Shown here: piece by piece, positions 1-8,853 of the stretch
Numbering within the stretch: the first letter of the stretch is position 1
Layout: every line of letters begins with the position of its first letter
Source of the DNA: Mucilaginibacter endophyticus
GTDB taxonomy: Bacteria > Bacteroidota > Bacteroidia > Sphingobacteriales > Sphingobacteriaceae
DNA length: 64,000 nucleotides
Assembly (NCBI RefSeq): GCF_003351025.1
Contig: NZ_QPCG01000002.1
Span: 558,001 to 622,000, forward strand
Reading direction: 5' to 3'
Made by a program: the position numbers and the translations under genes
The notes under the pieces: generated by a model
Told to the model about the DNA's origin: nothing
Databases searched by the model: none
Seen by the model: the letters and a program-made list of their open reading frames with translations, nothing else

Positions 1-168
1 CATACCTGGGAATTTATGAAGGCTGTTTATTTTAATAAAATAATCACCTTGAGTGGTTTGCAAACGATAGCTCTGGTTAATATCGCCTCCACTTACCGGA
101 TTAGCGCGTTTTACAGTGATATTTAATCTTGATTCCACATCATTTATGATATCTGCAGATACAGCCAT
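1..168 (-). CDS. Fructosamine kinase family protein, N-terminal part (gene cut by window edge)
   Basis: The minus strand from the ATG at 168 is open for 56 codons to the window edge, so only the N-terminus is present. The peptide contains the stretch PVSGGDINQSYRL, then a strand ending YFIKIN, and it breaks off at KFPGM. That order (Gly-rich nucleotide loop, then a Lys-containing strand, then PGM) is the N-lobe signature of fructosamine-3-kinase-like proteins. These phosphorylate sugar adducts on lysines so that the adducts fall off (deglycation). The gene is divergent from lepA with 92 bp between the two starts. The catalytic loop lies outside the window and cannot be checked. The family call rests on motif recognition only. 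Confidence 0.72.
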   Translation of the reverse strand, partial: MAVSADIINDVESRLNITVKRANPVSGGDINQSYRLQTTQGDYFIKINSLHKFPGM

Positions 169-245
169 TTCGTTCGGGTCTTATTAAAATAAACATTTCA
201 AAATAGTTAATTTATTAGCTGATACAAATTATCGGTTTAAAAAGT

Positions 246-253
246 TATTTTTG
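246..253 (+). promoter_or_regulatory. Bacteroidota -7 promoter box of lepA
   Basis: TATTTTTG fits the TAnnTTTG -7 consensus of the Bacteroidota primary sigma factor. It ends 7 bases before the lepA ATG, which implies a leader of only a few bases. No clear -33 TTTG was seen at the usual distance. Confidence 0.6.
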
Positions 254-260
254 CGGTTCA

Positions 261-2048
261 ATGGAGCATATTCGTAATTTTTGTATCATAGCACATATCG
301 ACCACGGCAAAAGCACACTTGCCGATAGGTTATTAGAGTATACTAACACTATAACCCAGCGCGAATCGCAGGCACAATTGCTTGACGATATGGATTTAGA
401 ACGCGAACGCGGTATTACCATAAAAAGCCATGCCATACAGATGGACTATGAGCTTGATGGTCAAAAATACGTACTCAACCTGATCGACACGCCTGGGCAC
501 GTGGATTTTTCATACGAGGTATCACGCTCTATCGCTGCCTGTGAAGGCGCATTGCTAATTGTTGACGCAGCACAGGGTATTCAGGCACAGACTATTTCAA
601 ACCTGTATCTTGCTTTGGAGAATGATCTGGAAATCATCCCTATTTTGAATAAAATGGACCTTCCGGGCGCCATGCCTGAGGAAGTAAAAGACCAGATCGT
701 TGACCTCATTGGCTGTAAACGAGAAGAAATCCTTGCTGCATCAGGTAAAACCGGTATGGGGGTGCATGATATTCTTCGTGCTATTGTTGAGCGTGTACCG
801 GCACCTGTTGGTGATCCGAAAGCTCCGTTGCAGGCGCTTATTTTCGACTCGGTATTTAACTCGTTCCGCGGTATCATCGCTTACTTTAAAGTTGTTAACG
901 GCGAAATCCGCAAAGGTGATAAAGTGAAGTTCGTTGCTACCGAAAAGCAATATCTTGCCGATGAAGTTGGTACATTAAAACTGCGCCCACTGGCTAAGGA
1001 TGTGATCAAAACCGGCGATGTAGGCTATATCATCTCGGGCATCAAAGAAGCTAAAGAGGTTAAAGTAGGTGATACCATCACCCAGGTTGACCGCCCGTGC
1101 GAAGTAGGTATCCAAGGCTTTGAAGAGGTAAAACCAATGGTATTTGCCGGCATTTACCCCGTTGATACTGAAGATTACGAAGAACTGCGCGAATCAATGG
1201 CAAAACTGCAGCTAAATGATGCCTCATTGGTTTTTGAACCGGAATCATCAGCGGCTTTAGGCTTTGGTTTCCGTTGCGGATTTTTAGGGATGCTGCACAT
1301 GGAGATCATCCAGGAACGTTTGGAGCGCGAGTTTAACATGACGGTGATCACCACTGTGCCCAACGTATCATATTTAGCCCATAATACCAAAGGTGATACG
1401 TTTACGGTAAATAATCCGTCAGACCTCCCTGATCCAAGTAAAATTGACTTTGTAGAAGAGCCATATATCAAGGCTACCATAATCACAAAATCTGAATTTG
1501 TTGGCCCGGTAATGTCGCTTTGTATCCAAAAACGTGGTACCATTACTAATCAATCATACCTTACATCCGAGCGTGTCGAGTTGATTTTTGAAATGCCGAT
1601 GGGCGAGATCGTATTTGATTTTTACGATAAGCTGAAAACCATTTCAAAAGGCTATGCATCATTTGATTATCACCAGATAGGTTACCGCCAGTCTGACCTG
1701 GTAAAACTGGATATCCGCCTGAACAGCGAGCCTGTTGACGCTTTATCATCCCTGATCTTCCGTGGTAACTCCTATGATTTTGGTAAAAAGATCTGCGAGA
1801 AATTAAAAGAACTTTTACCGCGTCAGCAATTTGAGATCATTATCCAGGCTTCTATCGGTGCCAAGATCATCGCCCGTGAAACAGTTAAAGCGCTACGTAA
1901 AGATGTTACAGCAAAATGTTATGGTGGTGATATCTCCCGTAAACGTAAACTGTTAGAAAAACAGAAACAAGGTAAAAAACGCATGCGCCAGGTAGGTAAC
2001 GTTGAGATACCACAATCGGCATTCATGGCAGTTTTGAAGTTGGATTAA
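261..2048 (+). CDS. lepA: Elongation factor 4 (LepA), ribosome back-translocase GTPase
   Basis: This 595-residue translational GTPase has the full length expected of LepA/EF4, which remodels stalled or mistranslocated ribosomes. G1 is AHIDHGKST (residues 11-19), G3 is DTPGH (76-80) and G4 is NKMD (130-133). The C-terminal domain unique to LepA is complete, with a basic stretch [19 protein letters not shown] near residue 560. Domain order is G domain, domain II, two alpha/beta domains related to EF-G III and V, then the LepA-specific tail. The start is well placed: a TAnnTTTG box lies just upstream and the protein begins directly at the G1 strand. A small CCCTC/GAGGG hairpin (2050-2078) follows the stop but lacks a T-tract. 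Confidence 0.97.
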   Translation: MEHIRNFCIIAHIDHGKSTLADRLLEYTNTITQRESQAQLLDDMDLERERGITIKSHAIQMDYELDGQKYVLNLIDTPGHVDFSYEVSRSIAACEGALLIVDAAQGIQAQTISNLYLALENDLEIIPILNKMDLPGAMPEEVKDQIVDLIGCKREEILAASGKTGMGVHDILRAIVERVPAPVGDPKAPLQALIFDSVFNSFRGIIAYFKVVNGEIRKGDKVKFVATEKQYLADEVGTLKLRPLAKDVIKTGDVGYIISGIKEAKEVKVGDTITQVDRPCEVGIQGFEEVKPMVFAGIYPVDTEDYEELRESMAKLQLNDASLVFEPESSAALGFGFRCGFLGMLHMEIIQERLEREFNMTVITTVPNVSYLAHNTKGDTFTVNNPSDLPDPSKIDFVEEPYIKATIITKSEFVGPVMSLCIQKRGTITNQSYLTSERVELIFEMPMGEIVFDFYDKLKTISKGYASFDYHQIGYRQSDLVKLDIRLNSEPVDALSSLIFRGNSYDFGKKICEKLKELLPRQQFEIIIQASIGAKIIARETVKALRKDVTAKCYGGDISRKRKLLEKQKQGKKRMRQVGNVEIPQSAFMAVLKLD

Positions 2049-2049
2049 T

Positions 2050-2078
2050 CCCTCAACTCCTTTGAAGGGAAGCGAGGG
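2050..2078 (+). repeat. Small nested hairpin after lepA
   Basis: CCCTC (2050-2054) pairs with GAGGG (2074-2078), and an inner CCTT pairs with AAGG (2059-2062 with 2065-2068). It starts two bases after the lepA stop. There is no T-run, so it is a weak terminator candidate at best. Confidence 0.4.
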
Positions 2079-2090
2079 TGAGTAAATTGA

Positions 2091-2432
2091 TATATTCTGT
2101 ACAGGTTAGTTACATATTTTACAGCAACCGGGTTTGTTAAACATATTCATTTAGGAGACTTTGTTTATGGTAAGTGGATTGTATATGATGCCGACGAACC
2201 GAAATATTATATTGATGCTTTCAATAAAGATGCGGACTCAAGTAAAATTATATTTGAAATGCTCCTGAATAATAAAACAGAAACCATTGAAAGTATCATC
2301 AACAAGATCAATCAAAATCACGGATTAAAATTATCCCTGGATAACAGGCCTTTTATAAAAGTACGAGTAAAGTCAGAGCCGGTAAATTTGAGTTTACCCC
2401 CATTGCCTGATCACTTCGTTAAACATATTTAA
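2091..2432 (+). pseudogene. Open frame without a start codon, probable gene remnant
   Basis: The 386-bp stretch between lepA and folD holds an open frame from 2091 to a TAA at 2430-2432, two bases before the folD ATG. It encodes about 113 residues of ordinary-looking, lysine-, aspartate- and isoleucine-rich protein (for example GKWIVYDADEPKYY, then LKLSLDNRPFIKVRVK). It has no ATG, GTG or TTG near its 5' end; the first in-frame ATG is more than halfway along. A GTG-started frame in another phase (2078 to about 2140) could be the missing 5' part joined by a frameshift. I do not recognise the family. It is either a decayed gene or a sequencing frameshift. The composition looks protein-like, but no function can be given. 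Confidence 0.4.
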
Positions 2433-2434
2433 CA

Positions 2435-3316
2435 ATGCAGCTTTTAGACGGAAAATACGTTTCAGAAAAACTTAAGGTTGAAATAGCTGAAGAAGCAGCT
2501 AAAATATTAGAAAAAACAGGTCGCAAGCCACATTTGGTTGCAGTACTGGTTGGTCATGACGGCGGCAGCGAAACCTACGTAGCCAGCAAAATGAAAAACT
2601 GCGAAAAGGTTGGCTTCAAATCGTCATTAGTACGTTATGAAGATGATGTTACCGAAGAAGAATTACTAAAAAAAGTTGAAGAGCTGAATGCCGATGCCGA
2701 TATCGATGGCATCATTGTACAGCTTCCGTTACCAAAACATATCGACCCTGAAAAGGTAACTGAGCGTATTGATCATCGCAAAGATGTTGACGGATTCCAC
2801 CCGGTTAACCTGGGCCGCATGCAGCGCAACCTTCCATCATTTATTCCTGCAACACCTTATGGTATTACCTTAATGCTTAAAGAATATGGCATTGAAACTG
2901 CAGGTAAACATTGTGTTGTTGTTGGTCGCAGCAATATTGTTGGCTCGCCTATGAGCATCCTGATGGCCCGTAACACTACGCCGGGCAATTGCACCGTAAC
3001 CATTTGCCACAGCCGCACTCCTGATATTAAAAAATTCACACTTGACGCCGATATCCTGATTGTAGCCATTGGCAAAAAGAATTTCATTACTGCGGATATG
3101 GTGAAAGATGGTGTGGTAATAGTTGACGTAGGCATGAACCGCGAAAGATCAACCACAACAAAATCGGGCTTTAAGCTTTACGGCGATGTTGATTTTGAAA
3201 ATGTTGCGCCTAAATCATCATGGATTACCCCTGTACCGGGCGGTGTCGGCTTGATGACCATTGTTGGTTTGCTTAAAAATACTTTGGCTTCAGCTAATAA
3301 AGAGGTTTATAAATAG
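2435..3316 (+). CDS. folD: Bifunctional methylene-THF dehydrogenase / methenyl-THF cyclohydrolase FolD
   Basis: The 293-residue protein interconverts 5,10-methylene-THF, 5,10-methenyl-THF and 10-formyl-THF in one-carbon metabolism, normally as a cytosolic NADP-dependent homodimer. The N-terminal catalytic domain carries [17 protein letters not shown] with the catalytic Tyr48 and Lys52 (YxxxK). The Rossmann domain has [13 protein letters not shown], and the C-terminal signature [10 protein letters not shown] is intact. Length and motifs match the family. It begins 2 bp after the stop of the upstream broken ORF and ends in a 17-bp inverted repeat shared with the convergent Rieske gene. Confidence 0.96.
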   Translation: MQLLDGKYVSEKLKVEIAEEAAKILEKTGRKPHLVAVLVGHDGGSETYVASKMKNCEKVGFKSSLVRYEDDVTEEELLKKVEELNADADIDGIIVQLPLPKHIDPEKVTERIDHRKDVDGFHPVNLGRMQRNLPSFIPATPYGITLMLKEYGIETAGKHCVVVGRSNIVGSPMSILMARNTTPGNCTVTICHSRTPDIKKFTLDADILIVAIGKKNFITADMVKDGVVIVDVGMNRERSTTTKSGFKLYGDVDFENVAPKSSWITPVPGGVGLMTIVGLLKNTLASANKEVYK

Positions 3317-3331
3317 TGAGTAGTTTATGAT

Positions 3332-3374
3332 GTTGATTAGGTGAGTGGTTTCTTTTTCCATTCACTTAATCAAC
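3332..3374. terminator. Shared inverted repeat between convergent folD and Rieske genes
   Basis: The arms 3332-3348 and 3358-3374 are 17 bp with two mismatches (both G-U-compatible in one RNA), around a pyrimidine loop TTTCTTTTT. It sits between two convergent genes and probably ends transcription from both sides. Confidence 0.6.
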
Positions 3375-3377
3375 CGC

Positions 3378-3716
3378 TCACTTAAACCCCAATCTTAACT
3401 TATCCCAAATTGAGTTTACTCCGATATAAACACCATCATCCCTCATTTCAACCGGATAAGTTTCAATAAAATCGTTTTGTCCTTCGCCCCCTTTACCTGT
3501 TTCCAGATCGTAAGTATAGCGATGATACGGGCAAACAATTAGTTTTCTGACACATAAGCCCTCACTTAAATCTGCGCCTGCGTGTGGGCATTTAGCTGAT
3601 ACAGCATAAAGTTTACCTTCAAAACCTACCAGGCAAATACTTTTACTACCAGCCTTGACCTTTTTTATAAACGTGCCCTCTATATCGATTATTCCCGAAG
3701 CTTTATACCATTTCAT
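3378..3716 (-). CDS. Small Rieske [2Fe-2S] ferredoxin-like protein
   Basis: The 112-residue protein is a single Rieske domain. The cluster ligands are Cys43-Pro-His45 and Cys62-Pro-Tyr-His65 (CxH-x16-CxxH), followed by YTYDLETGKG, the usual strand after the second loop. No signal peptide or membrane helix is seen, so it should be cytosolic. Stand-alone Rieske proteins of this size feed electrons to oxygenases or nitrite reductases, but no such partner is nearby and its role is unknown. Its ATG overlaps the end of the upstream 241-residue gene by 4 bp (ATGA type), so the two are probably translated together. Confidence 0.88.
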   Translation of the reverse strand: MKWYKASGIIDIEGTFIKKVKAGSKSICLVGFEGKLYAVSAKCPHAGADLSEGLCVRKLIVCPYHRYTYDLETGKGGEGQNDFIETYPVEMRDDGVYIGVNSIWDKLRLGFK

Positions 3717-4438
3717 TTCTCGAATATATTAACAGAAGCATTCAAATCCGAATAGACAGGATCGAATCTGAATTTTTCATAAGCTATTCGGGATAACAAG
3801 ATCTTTACCGGCAGGACCTCTTTGAACCCGTTCATATCATAATGGTATACAAACTTCTTTTCATTAGTATCCCACTCAAAGCCAAGAGTTATTAAAGGAT
3901 GTCGAGATGCTATATCATCGTCATCAATATCTGTTGAATAAACCAAATTGCGGTGATGGGAGCTCAACTGATGAGTGATTTTTAAAAGCTCTCCGGAAAT
4001 TTCAAAATCAAGATTAAAGTTTTCTTCTGCACTCAGGCGTAACCTGAATTTTCTTATTCGCTTTTCATACAGATCGAATAATGCATCGTCAATTACCTGA
4101 CTATCATTAAAATAATGATCATTTTGCTGCTCGCTTAGTTTTTCAAGTTCGCTTCTCTTTTGGGCTATTACATCTTTATAGAAAGAAAAACGTTCACTAT
4201 CTTCAAAAGAGTTCATCCATTTAAGCCATCTTTCAATTTCGTCCTTTTTATAATAAAAAGGATCTTTAAAACGCTTTAATACACCAAGATGATTGTTTAA
4301 ACGCCAAAGGCCTTCCTGTTGATGGTGAGCATATAGATAATCGTACTCAGCAAGGCTTCTCTTAATTGACATTTCAAGATTTTCCTTTTCACCTTCAAAA
4401 TATTCTATGATTTGGTCAAGGTCAGATTTCATGAGCAC
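3713..4438 (-). CDS. Hypothetical helical protein, co-translated with the Rieske protein
   Basis: The 241-residue protein has no family I recognise. It is rich in charged and aromatic residues. The first 120 residues look like long amphipathic helices (KSDLDQIIEYFEGEKENLEM, and later FSFYKDVIAQKRSELEKL). An acidic patch TDIDDDDIASRHP lies near residue 190. There is no signal peptide and no membrane segment, so it is probably cytosolic. It overlaps the Rieske start by 4 bp, which suggests a fixed stoichiometry with that protein. The start could be M1 or M3 (MLMKSD). Confidence 0.7.
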   Translation of the reverse strand: MLMKSDLDQIIEYFEGEKENLEMSIKRSLAEYDYLYAHHQQEGLWRLNNHLGVLKRFKDPFYYKKDEIERWLKWMNSFEDSERFSFYKDVIAQKRSELEKLSEQQNDHYFNDSQVIDDALFDLYEKRIRKFRLRLSAEENFNLDFEISGELLKITHQLSSHHRNLVYSTDIDDDDIASRHPLITLGFEWDTNEKKFVYHYDMNGFKEVLPVKILLSRIAYEKFRFDPVYSDLNASVNIFEK

Positions 4439-4509
4439 AAGTTATGTACTGCAAATTTCCGAATCTAATATTACGCCAACATTTCTTAATATTATTGAAC
4501 TAACTGATT

Positions 4510-5274
4510 TTAAAAATCTATTTTTAAATTCATCACATTAGGATTCTTTATAACCTCATCCATACTGGTAACAAGGGTTACTTCCCTCCTGTCGGCCGAG
4601 AGCATGGCCTTTGAATTATTGATCTTTTTAACCGGGTGGGCAAACCTCAGTATCACTTTGTAGGGCATATCAATAAGCATCGCCTTAGCCATCATGAATG
4701 TGGCCTGGGTTTTCTTTAAAAAAGCATTGAATTTCGCCTTATCAATAATGCGGTAAAATTTATGTGGAGTTATATCGTACGAGTAATAATCCTGCCCACC
4801 AACCATTTGCCGGGCATCAAAGGGTTTATTTGCTTTATCCGTAGTTGTTATCGCACTGATTTGGGTGTTGAGTGCTATTTTTGACACATTTTGCAAGTAG
4901 TACTGTAAATCAGTGGCATTTTTTGCGGTATGGTTAAGCGTTACTTTCATAACGCTTTTTTTAAGGTTCATATTCACGGTAAGCTCGCTGCTCTTGGCCA
5001 TCTCAATTTCTTCGGCCTTTAGCTTTTGCTGCGCACTATCGGGTATAGCGCTATAAAAATTGAGCGTAGTGTCCTTAACTAAACTAAATTGCGGGGTTTG
5101 CTTAACCGAATCGGACATCAAATTAACCAATACAGACACTGCCCTGCTCATATCAAAAGCATAGGCAACCTTACAGGTTCCGTCGCTTTTAAAATTGTAA
5201 TGCTCTTCAATATCCACGCATGAACTAAAACAAAGCATTACCAATAATAATAAAGGAAGGTAAAGTTTTTTCAT
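4510..5274 (-). CDS. Hypothetical lipoprotein
   Basis: The 254-residue protein starts with a lipoprotein signal: two Lys, a leucine-rich core, then CFSSC with the modified Cys at 19, followed by VDIEEHYNFKSDGTCKV. The mature part is mostly beta and lysine-rich, with many short hydrophobic strands. I cannot assign a known domain. It should be anchored in the outer or inner membrane facing the periplasm. A 71-bp gap separates it from the next minus-strand gene, so a shared operon is possible but not shown. Confidence 0.75.
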   Translation of the reverse strand: MKKLYLPLLLLVMLCFSSCVDIEEHYNFKSDGTCKVAYAFDMSRAVSVLVNLMSDSVKQTPQFSLVKDTTLNFYSAIPDSAQQKLKAEEIEMAKSSELTVNMNLKKSVMKVTLNHTAKNATDLQYYLQNVSKIALNTQISAITTTDKANKPFDARQMVGGQDYYSYDITPHKFYRIIDKAKFNAFLKKTQATFMMAKAMLIDMPYKVILRFAHPVKKINNSKAMLSADRREVTLVTSMDEVIKNPNVMNLKIDF

Positions 5275-5512
5275 ACCCGGATAAAAATTAAGCGTTACCG
5301 AAACAGTTAAAGCATTTTTACGAATTTCAGGTTAATTGGTTATCTTAAAATTAAAGTAATAATACCAATTATTAATGAAATGATAAAGGTAAAAGGAAAT
5401 TTCGCGTAGTAGCCTGTCAAAAATACCACCACGCAATCTCATATCCGGAACTCCACTTCCATATTAGTGTAACCTTTTACCTTTCACCTTTCTGCTTTTA
5501 CCTATCTTTCAG

Positions 5513-5520
5513 TACCTTTG
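5513..5520 (+). promoter_or_regulatory. -7 promoter box of queE
   Basis: TACCTTTG matches TAnnTTTG exactly and lies 15 bases before the queE ATG. The region upstream (5340-5512) holds no ORF; it is AT-rich with runs of CTTTTACC-like repeats. Confidence 0.6.
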
Positions 5521-5535
5521 CACCCTTAAATAACT

Positions 5536-6159
5536 ATGGCACACCAAATACCAGACGACGGCACGTTGCTTCCTTTAATGGAAGAGTTTTACACGATACA
5601 AGGCGAAGGATACAATACAGGCAAAGCTGCGTATTTTATTCGCCTGGGCGGCTGCGATGTAGGTTGCCATTGGTGCGACGTTAAAGAAAGCTGGGATGCT
5701 GAGCTGCACGCGCTTACCGCTGCCGACACTATTGTAAACAACGCGGCCTTGCACCCCGCAAAAGCCGTTGTAGTAACCGGTGGCGAGCCGCTAATATACA
5801 ATCTCGACTATTTAACCCACCAACTACACGAAAAGGGAATAAAAACCTTTATTGAAACTTCCGGCGCTTACCCGCTTTCCGGCGATTGGGATTGGATTTG
5901 CCTTTCGCCTAAAAAATTCAAGGCCCCCACACCACATGTAGCTGAATGTGCCCATGAATTAAAAGTGATCGTATTCAATAAGTCCGACTTTGAATGGGCC
6001 GAGTATCATGCCAAAATGGTATCGCCCGACTGCAAACTATACCTGCAGCCTGAATGGTCAAAAGCAAAGGAAATGACTCCGCTTATTGTTGATTATGTGA
6101 AAGAAAACCCGCAATGGGAAATTTCATTGCAAACACATAAGTATCTGAATATCCCATAA
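5536..6159 (+). CDS. queE: 7-carboxy-7-deazaguanine synthase QueE (radical SAM)
   Basis: The 207-residue radical SAM enzyme converts 6-carboxytetrahydropterin to 7-carboxy-7-deazaguanine on the queuosine pathway. The [4Fe-4S] ligands are Cys40, Cys44 and Cys47 (GGCDVGCHWCD). They are preceded by EEFYTIQGEGYNTGKAAYFIRLGGC, the substrate loop typical of QueE. VVTGGEPLIY near residue 80 is the GGE motif that binds the SAM amino group. The length fits the short Bacteroidota QueE. No other queuosine gene is adjacent. Confidence 0.93.
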   Translation: MAHQIPDDGTLLPLMEEFYTIQGEGYNTGKAAYFIRLGGCDVGCHWCDVKESWDAELHALTAADTIVNNAALHPAKAVVVTGGEPLIYNLDYLTHQLHEKGIKTFIETSGAYPLSGDWDWICLSPKKFKAPTPHVAECAHELKVIVFNKSDFEWAEYHAKMVSPDCKLYLQPEWSKAKEMTPLIVDYVKENPQWEISLQTHKYLNIP

Positions 6160-6165
6160 TCTTTG

Positions 6166-6195
6166 TAACTTACGGATATAAATTATCCTAAGTTA
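6166..6195 (+). promoter_or_regulatory. Hairpin ending 3 bases before the PorE-like start
   Basis: TAACTTA (6166-6172) pairs with TAAGTTA (6189-6195), and GGATA (6074-type inner arm at 6174-6178) pairs with TATCC (6184-6188), leaving one bulged C. It lies between queE and the next ATG at 6199. It could be a terminator for queE or mask the ribosome site of the downstream gene. Confidence 0.45.
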
Positions 6196-6198
6196 TAA

Positions 6199-8103
6199 AT
6201 GAGAATAGCAATTTTCTTGGTGCTTGCATTGTGTTTGCCTGCTTTGCTTTGTGCCCAGCAGCCTGCCCGGTATTCATCGTCCAATAAAGAAGCTATAAAA
6301 TATTTTGCCTTAGCCTATCAAAACCTGGATCAGCATCTTTATGATGAAGCCATTCAAAATTCGTTGAAGGCTGTTGGCGAAGATCCTAAATTTGTAGAAG
6401 CCCATCTACTGCTTGGCGACCTATACCGGATGAAACGCCTGTATAAGCCGGCTGTAGAACATTATACTAAAGTTATTTCGTTAAGCCCGGAGTTTAACCG
6501 GGGCGCCTACCTCAAAGCTGCTGAAATGGAAATTCATGACGCCAGTTATGCACCGGCCCAGCAGCATCTTGAAAAATACCTTACTTATCCCGATCTTAGC
6601 CCTGAAAACATCACATATGCAAAAAAAATGCTTGCTGATGCTAAATTCGGCATCCAGGCTATGGCTCATCCCGTCCCCTTTAAACCCATAAATATCGGGC
6701 CCGAAATAAACACGGCGAATGATGAATACCTTCCTGTAGCCACAGCCGATGAAAGCACCCTAATATTTACCCGCAAAATAAATAACAACGAAGACTTTTA
6801 TAAAAGTGAGAAGGTTAATGCTCAATGGGGCACGGCCACGTATTTAAGTAACCAGATCAATACTGAAAAATATAATGAGGGGGCTCAATCCATATCGCAA
6901 GATGGTAAATATTTGTTTTTCACGGGCTGTAACCGGCCAGATGGCCTGGGGCGCTGTGATATTTACATAGCACAAAAAAAAGGTAACGACTGGGGAAAGC
7001 CTATTGATCTTAATCCGCCTATAAATACCGCGGGCTGGGAATCCCAGCCATCAATAAACGCCGACGGCCGAACACTCTATTTTGTAAGTAATCGTAAAGG
7101 AGGCTATGGCGGGTATGACATATGGAAAAGTACGCTTGGCGAAAAAGGCTGGGGCGAACCTGAAAACCTCGGTCCAAACGTAAATACTCCGTATAACGAG
7201 CAATCGCCATTTATACATCCCGACGATAGTACGCTTTATTTTAGTAGTGATGGCTGGCCGGGTTTAGGTGCAAAAGACCTGTTCGTTAGTCGCTTAGGTA
7301 AAGATGGCAAATGGCAAAAGCCCGAAAACCTGGGATACCCCATTAACACCAATGGAGATGAGGGCGGTTTATCATTAACTGCAAATGGCGACTACGCTTT
7401 CTTTTCATCAAATAACCTGAACGGATATGGCGGATACGATATTTATAAGTTTGAGCTCCCGGTAAATTTAAGGCCACGAGTGGTTACTTACGTTAAAGGA
7501 TTTGTAAAAGACATTAAAACCAAACAGCCGCTGGAAGCCGCCATTGAAATTATCGACCTGGAAAGTAACCAGGTGGTTTACCAGGATTACAGTGACGAGG
7601 AAAAGGGTGATTTTTTAGCTACGCTTACCTCTGGTAAAAATTATGGTCTGAATATATCAAAAGGCGGATACCTGTTTTACTCTGAAAACTTTTCGCTTAA
7701 AAACTATAAAACCAAGAACCCCTTCAACATTGTAGCATTGTTATCGCCGATTGAAATTGGGAATAAGGTGATCCTTAAAAATATCTTTTTCGATACTAAC
7801 AAGTATGATCTTGAAAAGGAATCAAAAGCAGAGCTGGCCAAGCTTATTGAATTTTTGGGGGTGAATCAAGCTATACGTATCGAAATCTCCGGCCATACAG
7901 ATAACGTTGGTAACCATCAAAACAACCAGATATTATCCGAAAATCGCGCCAAGTCTGTTTATCAATATCTTGTGTCAAAAGGGATTGCCCCTGCCCGCCT
8001 TGTATACAAAGGCTACGGAGAAACGCAGCCTATAGCATCAAATACAACCGATGAAGACCGGGCTAAAAACAGACGTACCGAATTCATGATTATAGCTAAA
8101 TAG
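6199..8103 (+). CDS. PorE-like OmpA-family protein: TPR, PD40 propeller, carboxypeptidase-like and OmpA domains
   Basis: The 634-residue exported protein has a signal peptide (about residues 1-20, ending LLCAQQ). TPR helices follow (about 30-150), then a beta-propeller of PD40/WD40-like repeats. The propeller blades are marked by ESTLIFTR, GKYLFFTGC, RTLYFVSNRKGGYGGYDIW, STLYFSSDGWPGLGAKDLF and DYAFFSSNNLNGYGGYDIY. Next come a carboxypeptidase-regulatory-like fold (about 430-500) and a C-terminal OmpA peptidoglycan-binding domain (IEISGHTDNVG, then LSENRAKSVYQYL). This order is that of PorE of the type IX secretion system, but many Bacteroidota paralogues share it, so a T9SS role is only possible. 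The signal lacks a clear lipobox, unlike classical PorE. The OmpA domain should tether it to the cell wall. Confidence 0.85.
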   Translation: MRIAIFLVLALCLPALLCAQQPARYSSSNKEAIKYFALAYQNLDQHLYDEAIQNSLKAVGEDPKFVEAHLLLGDLYRMKRLYKPAVEHYTKVISLSPEFNRGAYLKAAEMEIHDASYAPAQQHLEKYLTYPDLSPENITYAKKMLADAKFGIQAMAHPVPFKPINIGPEINTANDEYLPVATADESTLIFTRKINNNEDFYKSEKVNAQWGTATYLSNQINTEKYNEGAQSISQDGKYLFFTGCNRPDGLGRCDIYIAQKKGNDWGKPIDLNPPINTAGWESQPSINADGRTLYFVSNRKGGYGGYDIWKSTLGEKGWGEPENLGPNVNTPYNEQSPFIHPDDSTLYFSSDGWPGLGAKDLFVSRLGKDGKWQKPENLGYPINTNGDEGGLSLTANGDYAFFSSNNLNGYGGYDIYKFELPVNLRPRVVTYVKGFVKDIKTKQPLEAAIEIIDLESNQVVYQDYSDEEKGDFLATLTSGKNYGLNISKGGYLFYSENFSLKNYKTKNPFNIVALLSPIEIGNKVILKNIFFDTNKYDLEKESKAELAKLIEFLGVNQAIRIEISGHTDNVGNHQNNQILSENRAKSVYQYLVSKGIAPARLVYKGYGETQPIASNTTDEDRAKNRRTEFMIIAK

Positions 8104-8145
8104 CGTTTTAATACACTTATAAACAACCTAATCGGTCTTCCCTAA

Positions 8146-8799
8146 ATGAAAAAGAGACTAATAATCATAACTGGCGCTGCAATAATTTTATGTGCTTTTA
8201 TTTTAAACCATACCGGTAAACCATGGCAGGGTAAAATGCAGCAGCTTCCGGGCAGACTTGAATGTGAGTATTATGACGAGGGTGGCGAAGGAGTAGCCTA
8301 CCATGACGCAGATAGCACAAACAATGGCAGTGGAAAACTAAACCCGGCTAACGGCTCGTTTCTGAATGAATTCCGGATGAAAGAAGGTGTTGATATTTCC
8401 TACGCTAAAACGGGCAACATTGATAACAATCCTTACAATAAGGTTCCGCGCGATATTAATAAACTATACGTGGGCTGGACACAACCCGGCGAATGGATCA
8501 ACTACACGGTAAAAGTAAATAAAGCCGGCACCTACCCTATTGGCGTTTTATATACTGCTAACGGCAATGGAATCATCTCGGTTGATATCGATGGCAAAGA
8601 TGCAACCGGCCCTTTGAATATCAACACGACACATGATGACCGTGATACTGTTGCCTGGCGCCAATGGCATCATTGGAATTCATCTGACTCAATAGGCTCA
8701 ATAACTTTGAAAAAGGGAGTTCATGTACTTACCCTGCACATTATTACTAATGGCAACATGAATCTTGACTTTCTCAATTTTGGAAAGAGCCTTAAATAA
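8146..8799 (+). CDS. Exported single-domain carbohydrate-binding protein (CBM6-like)
   Basis: The 217-residue protein has an N-terminal membrane or signal segment (KKRLIIITGAAIILCAFIL). A beta-sandwich resembling CBM family 6 follows: LECEYYDEGGEGVAYHD, VDISYAKTGN, LYVGWTQPGEWINYTVKVNKAGTYPIGVLYT, and a final strand HVLTLHIITNGNMNLDFLNF. In CBM6 domains the YVGWT..GEW..Y stretch forms part of the sugar-binding cleft. No catalytic domain is attached, which is unusual since CBM6 normally accompanies a glycoside hydrolase. It lies 42 bp after the PorE-like gene and may be cotranscribed. Sugar specificity cannot be read from the sequence. Confidence 0.75.
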   Translation: MKKRLIIITGAAIILCAFILNHTGKPWQGKMQQLPGRLECEYYDEGGEGVAYHDADSTNNGSGKLNPANGSFLNEFRMKEGVDISYAKTGNIDNNPYNKVPRDINKLYVGWTQPGEWINYTVKVNKAGTYPIGVLYTANGNGIISVDIDGKDATGPLNINTTHDDRDTVAWRQWHHWNSSDSIGSITLKKGVHVLTLHIITNGNMNLDFLNFGKSLK

Positions 8800-8832
8800 A
8801 ACAGCCTTCAGAATTCAATCCAAAGGCTGTTT
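8799..8832. terminator. Terminator between convergent CBM6-like gene and recQ
   Basis: AAACAGCCTT (8799-8808) and AAGGCTGTTT (8823-8832) form a perfect 10-bp stem with a 14-base loop and flanking A/T tracts on both sides. It fits a bidirectional intrinsic terminator. Confidence 0.75.
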
Positions 8833-8853
8833 ATAGTATAAAATATTATATCG

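Noticed and set aside
741..950. Reverse-frame and shifted ORFs inside lepA and in other long genes
   Set aside because: They are fully covered by real genes, have unlikely amino-acid composition and lack start signals.
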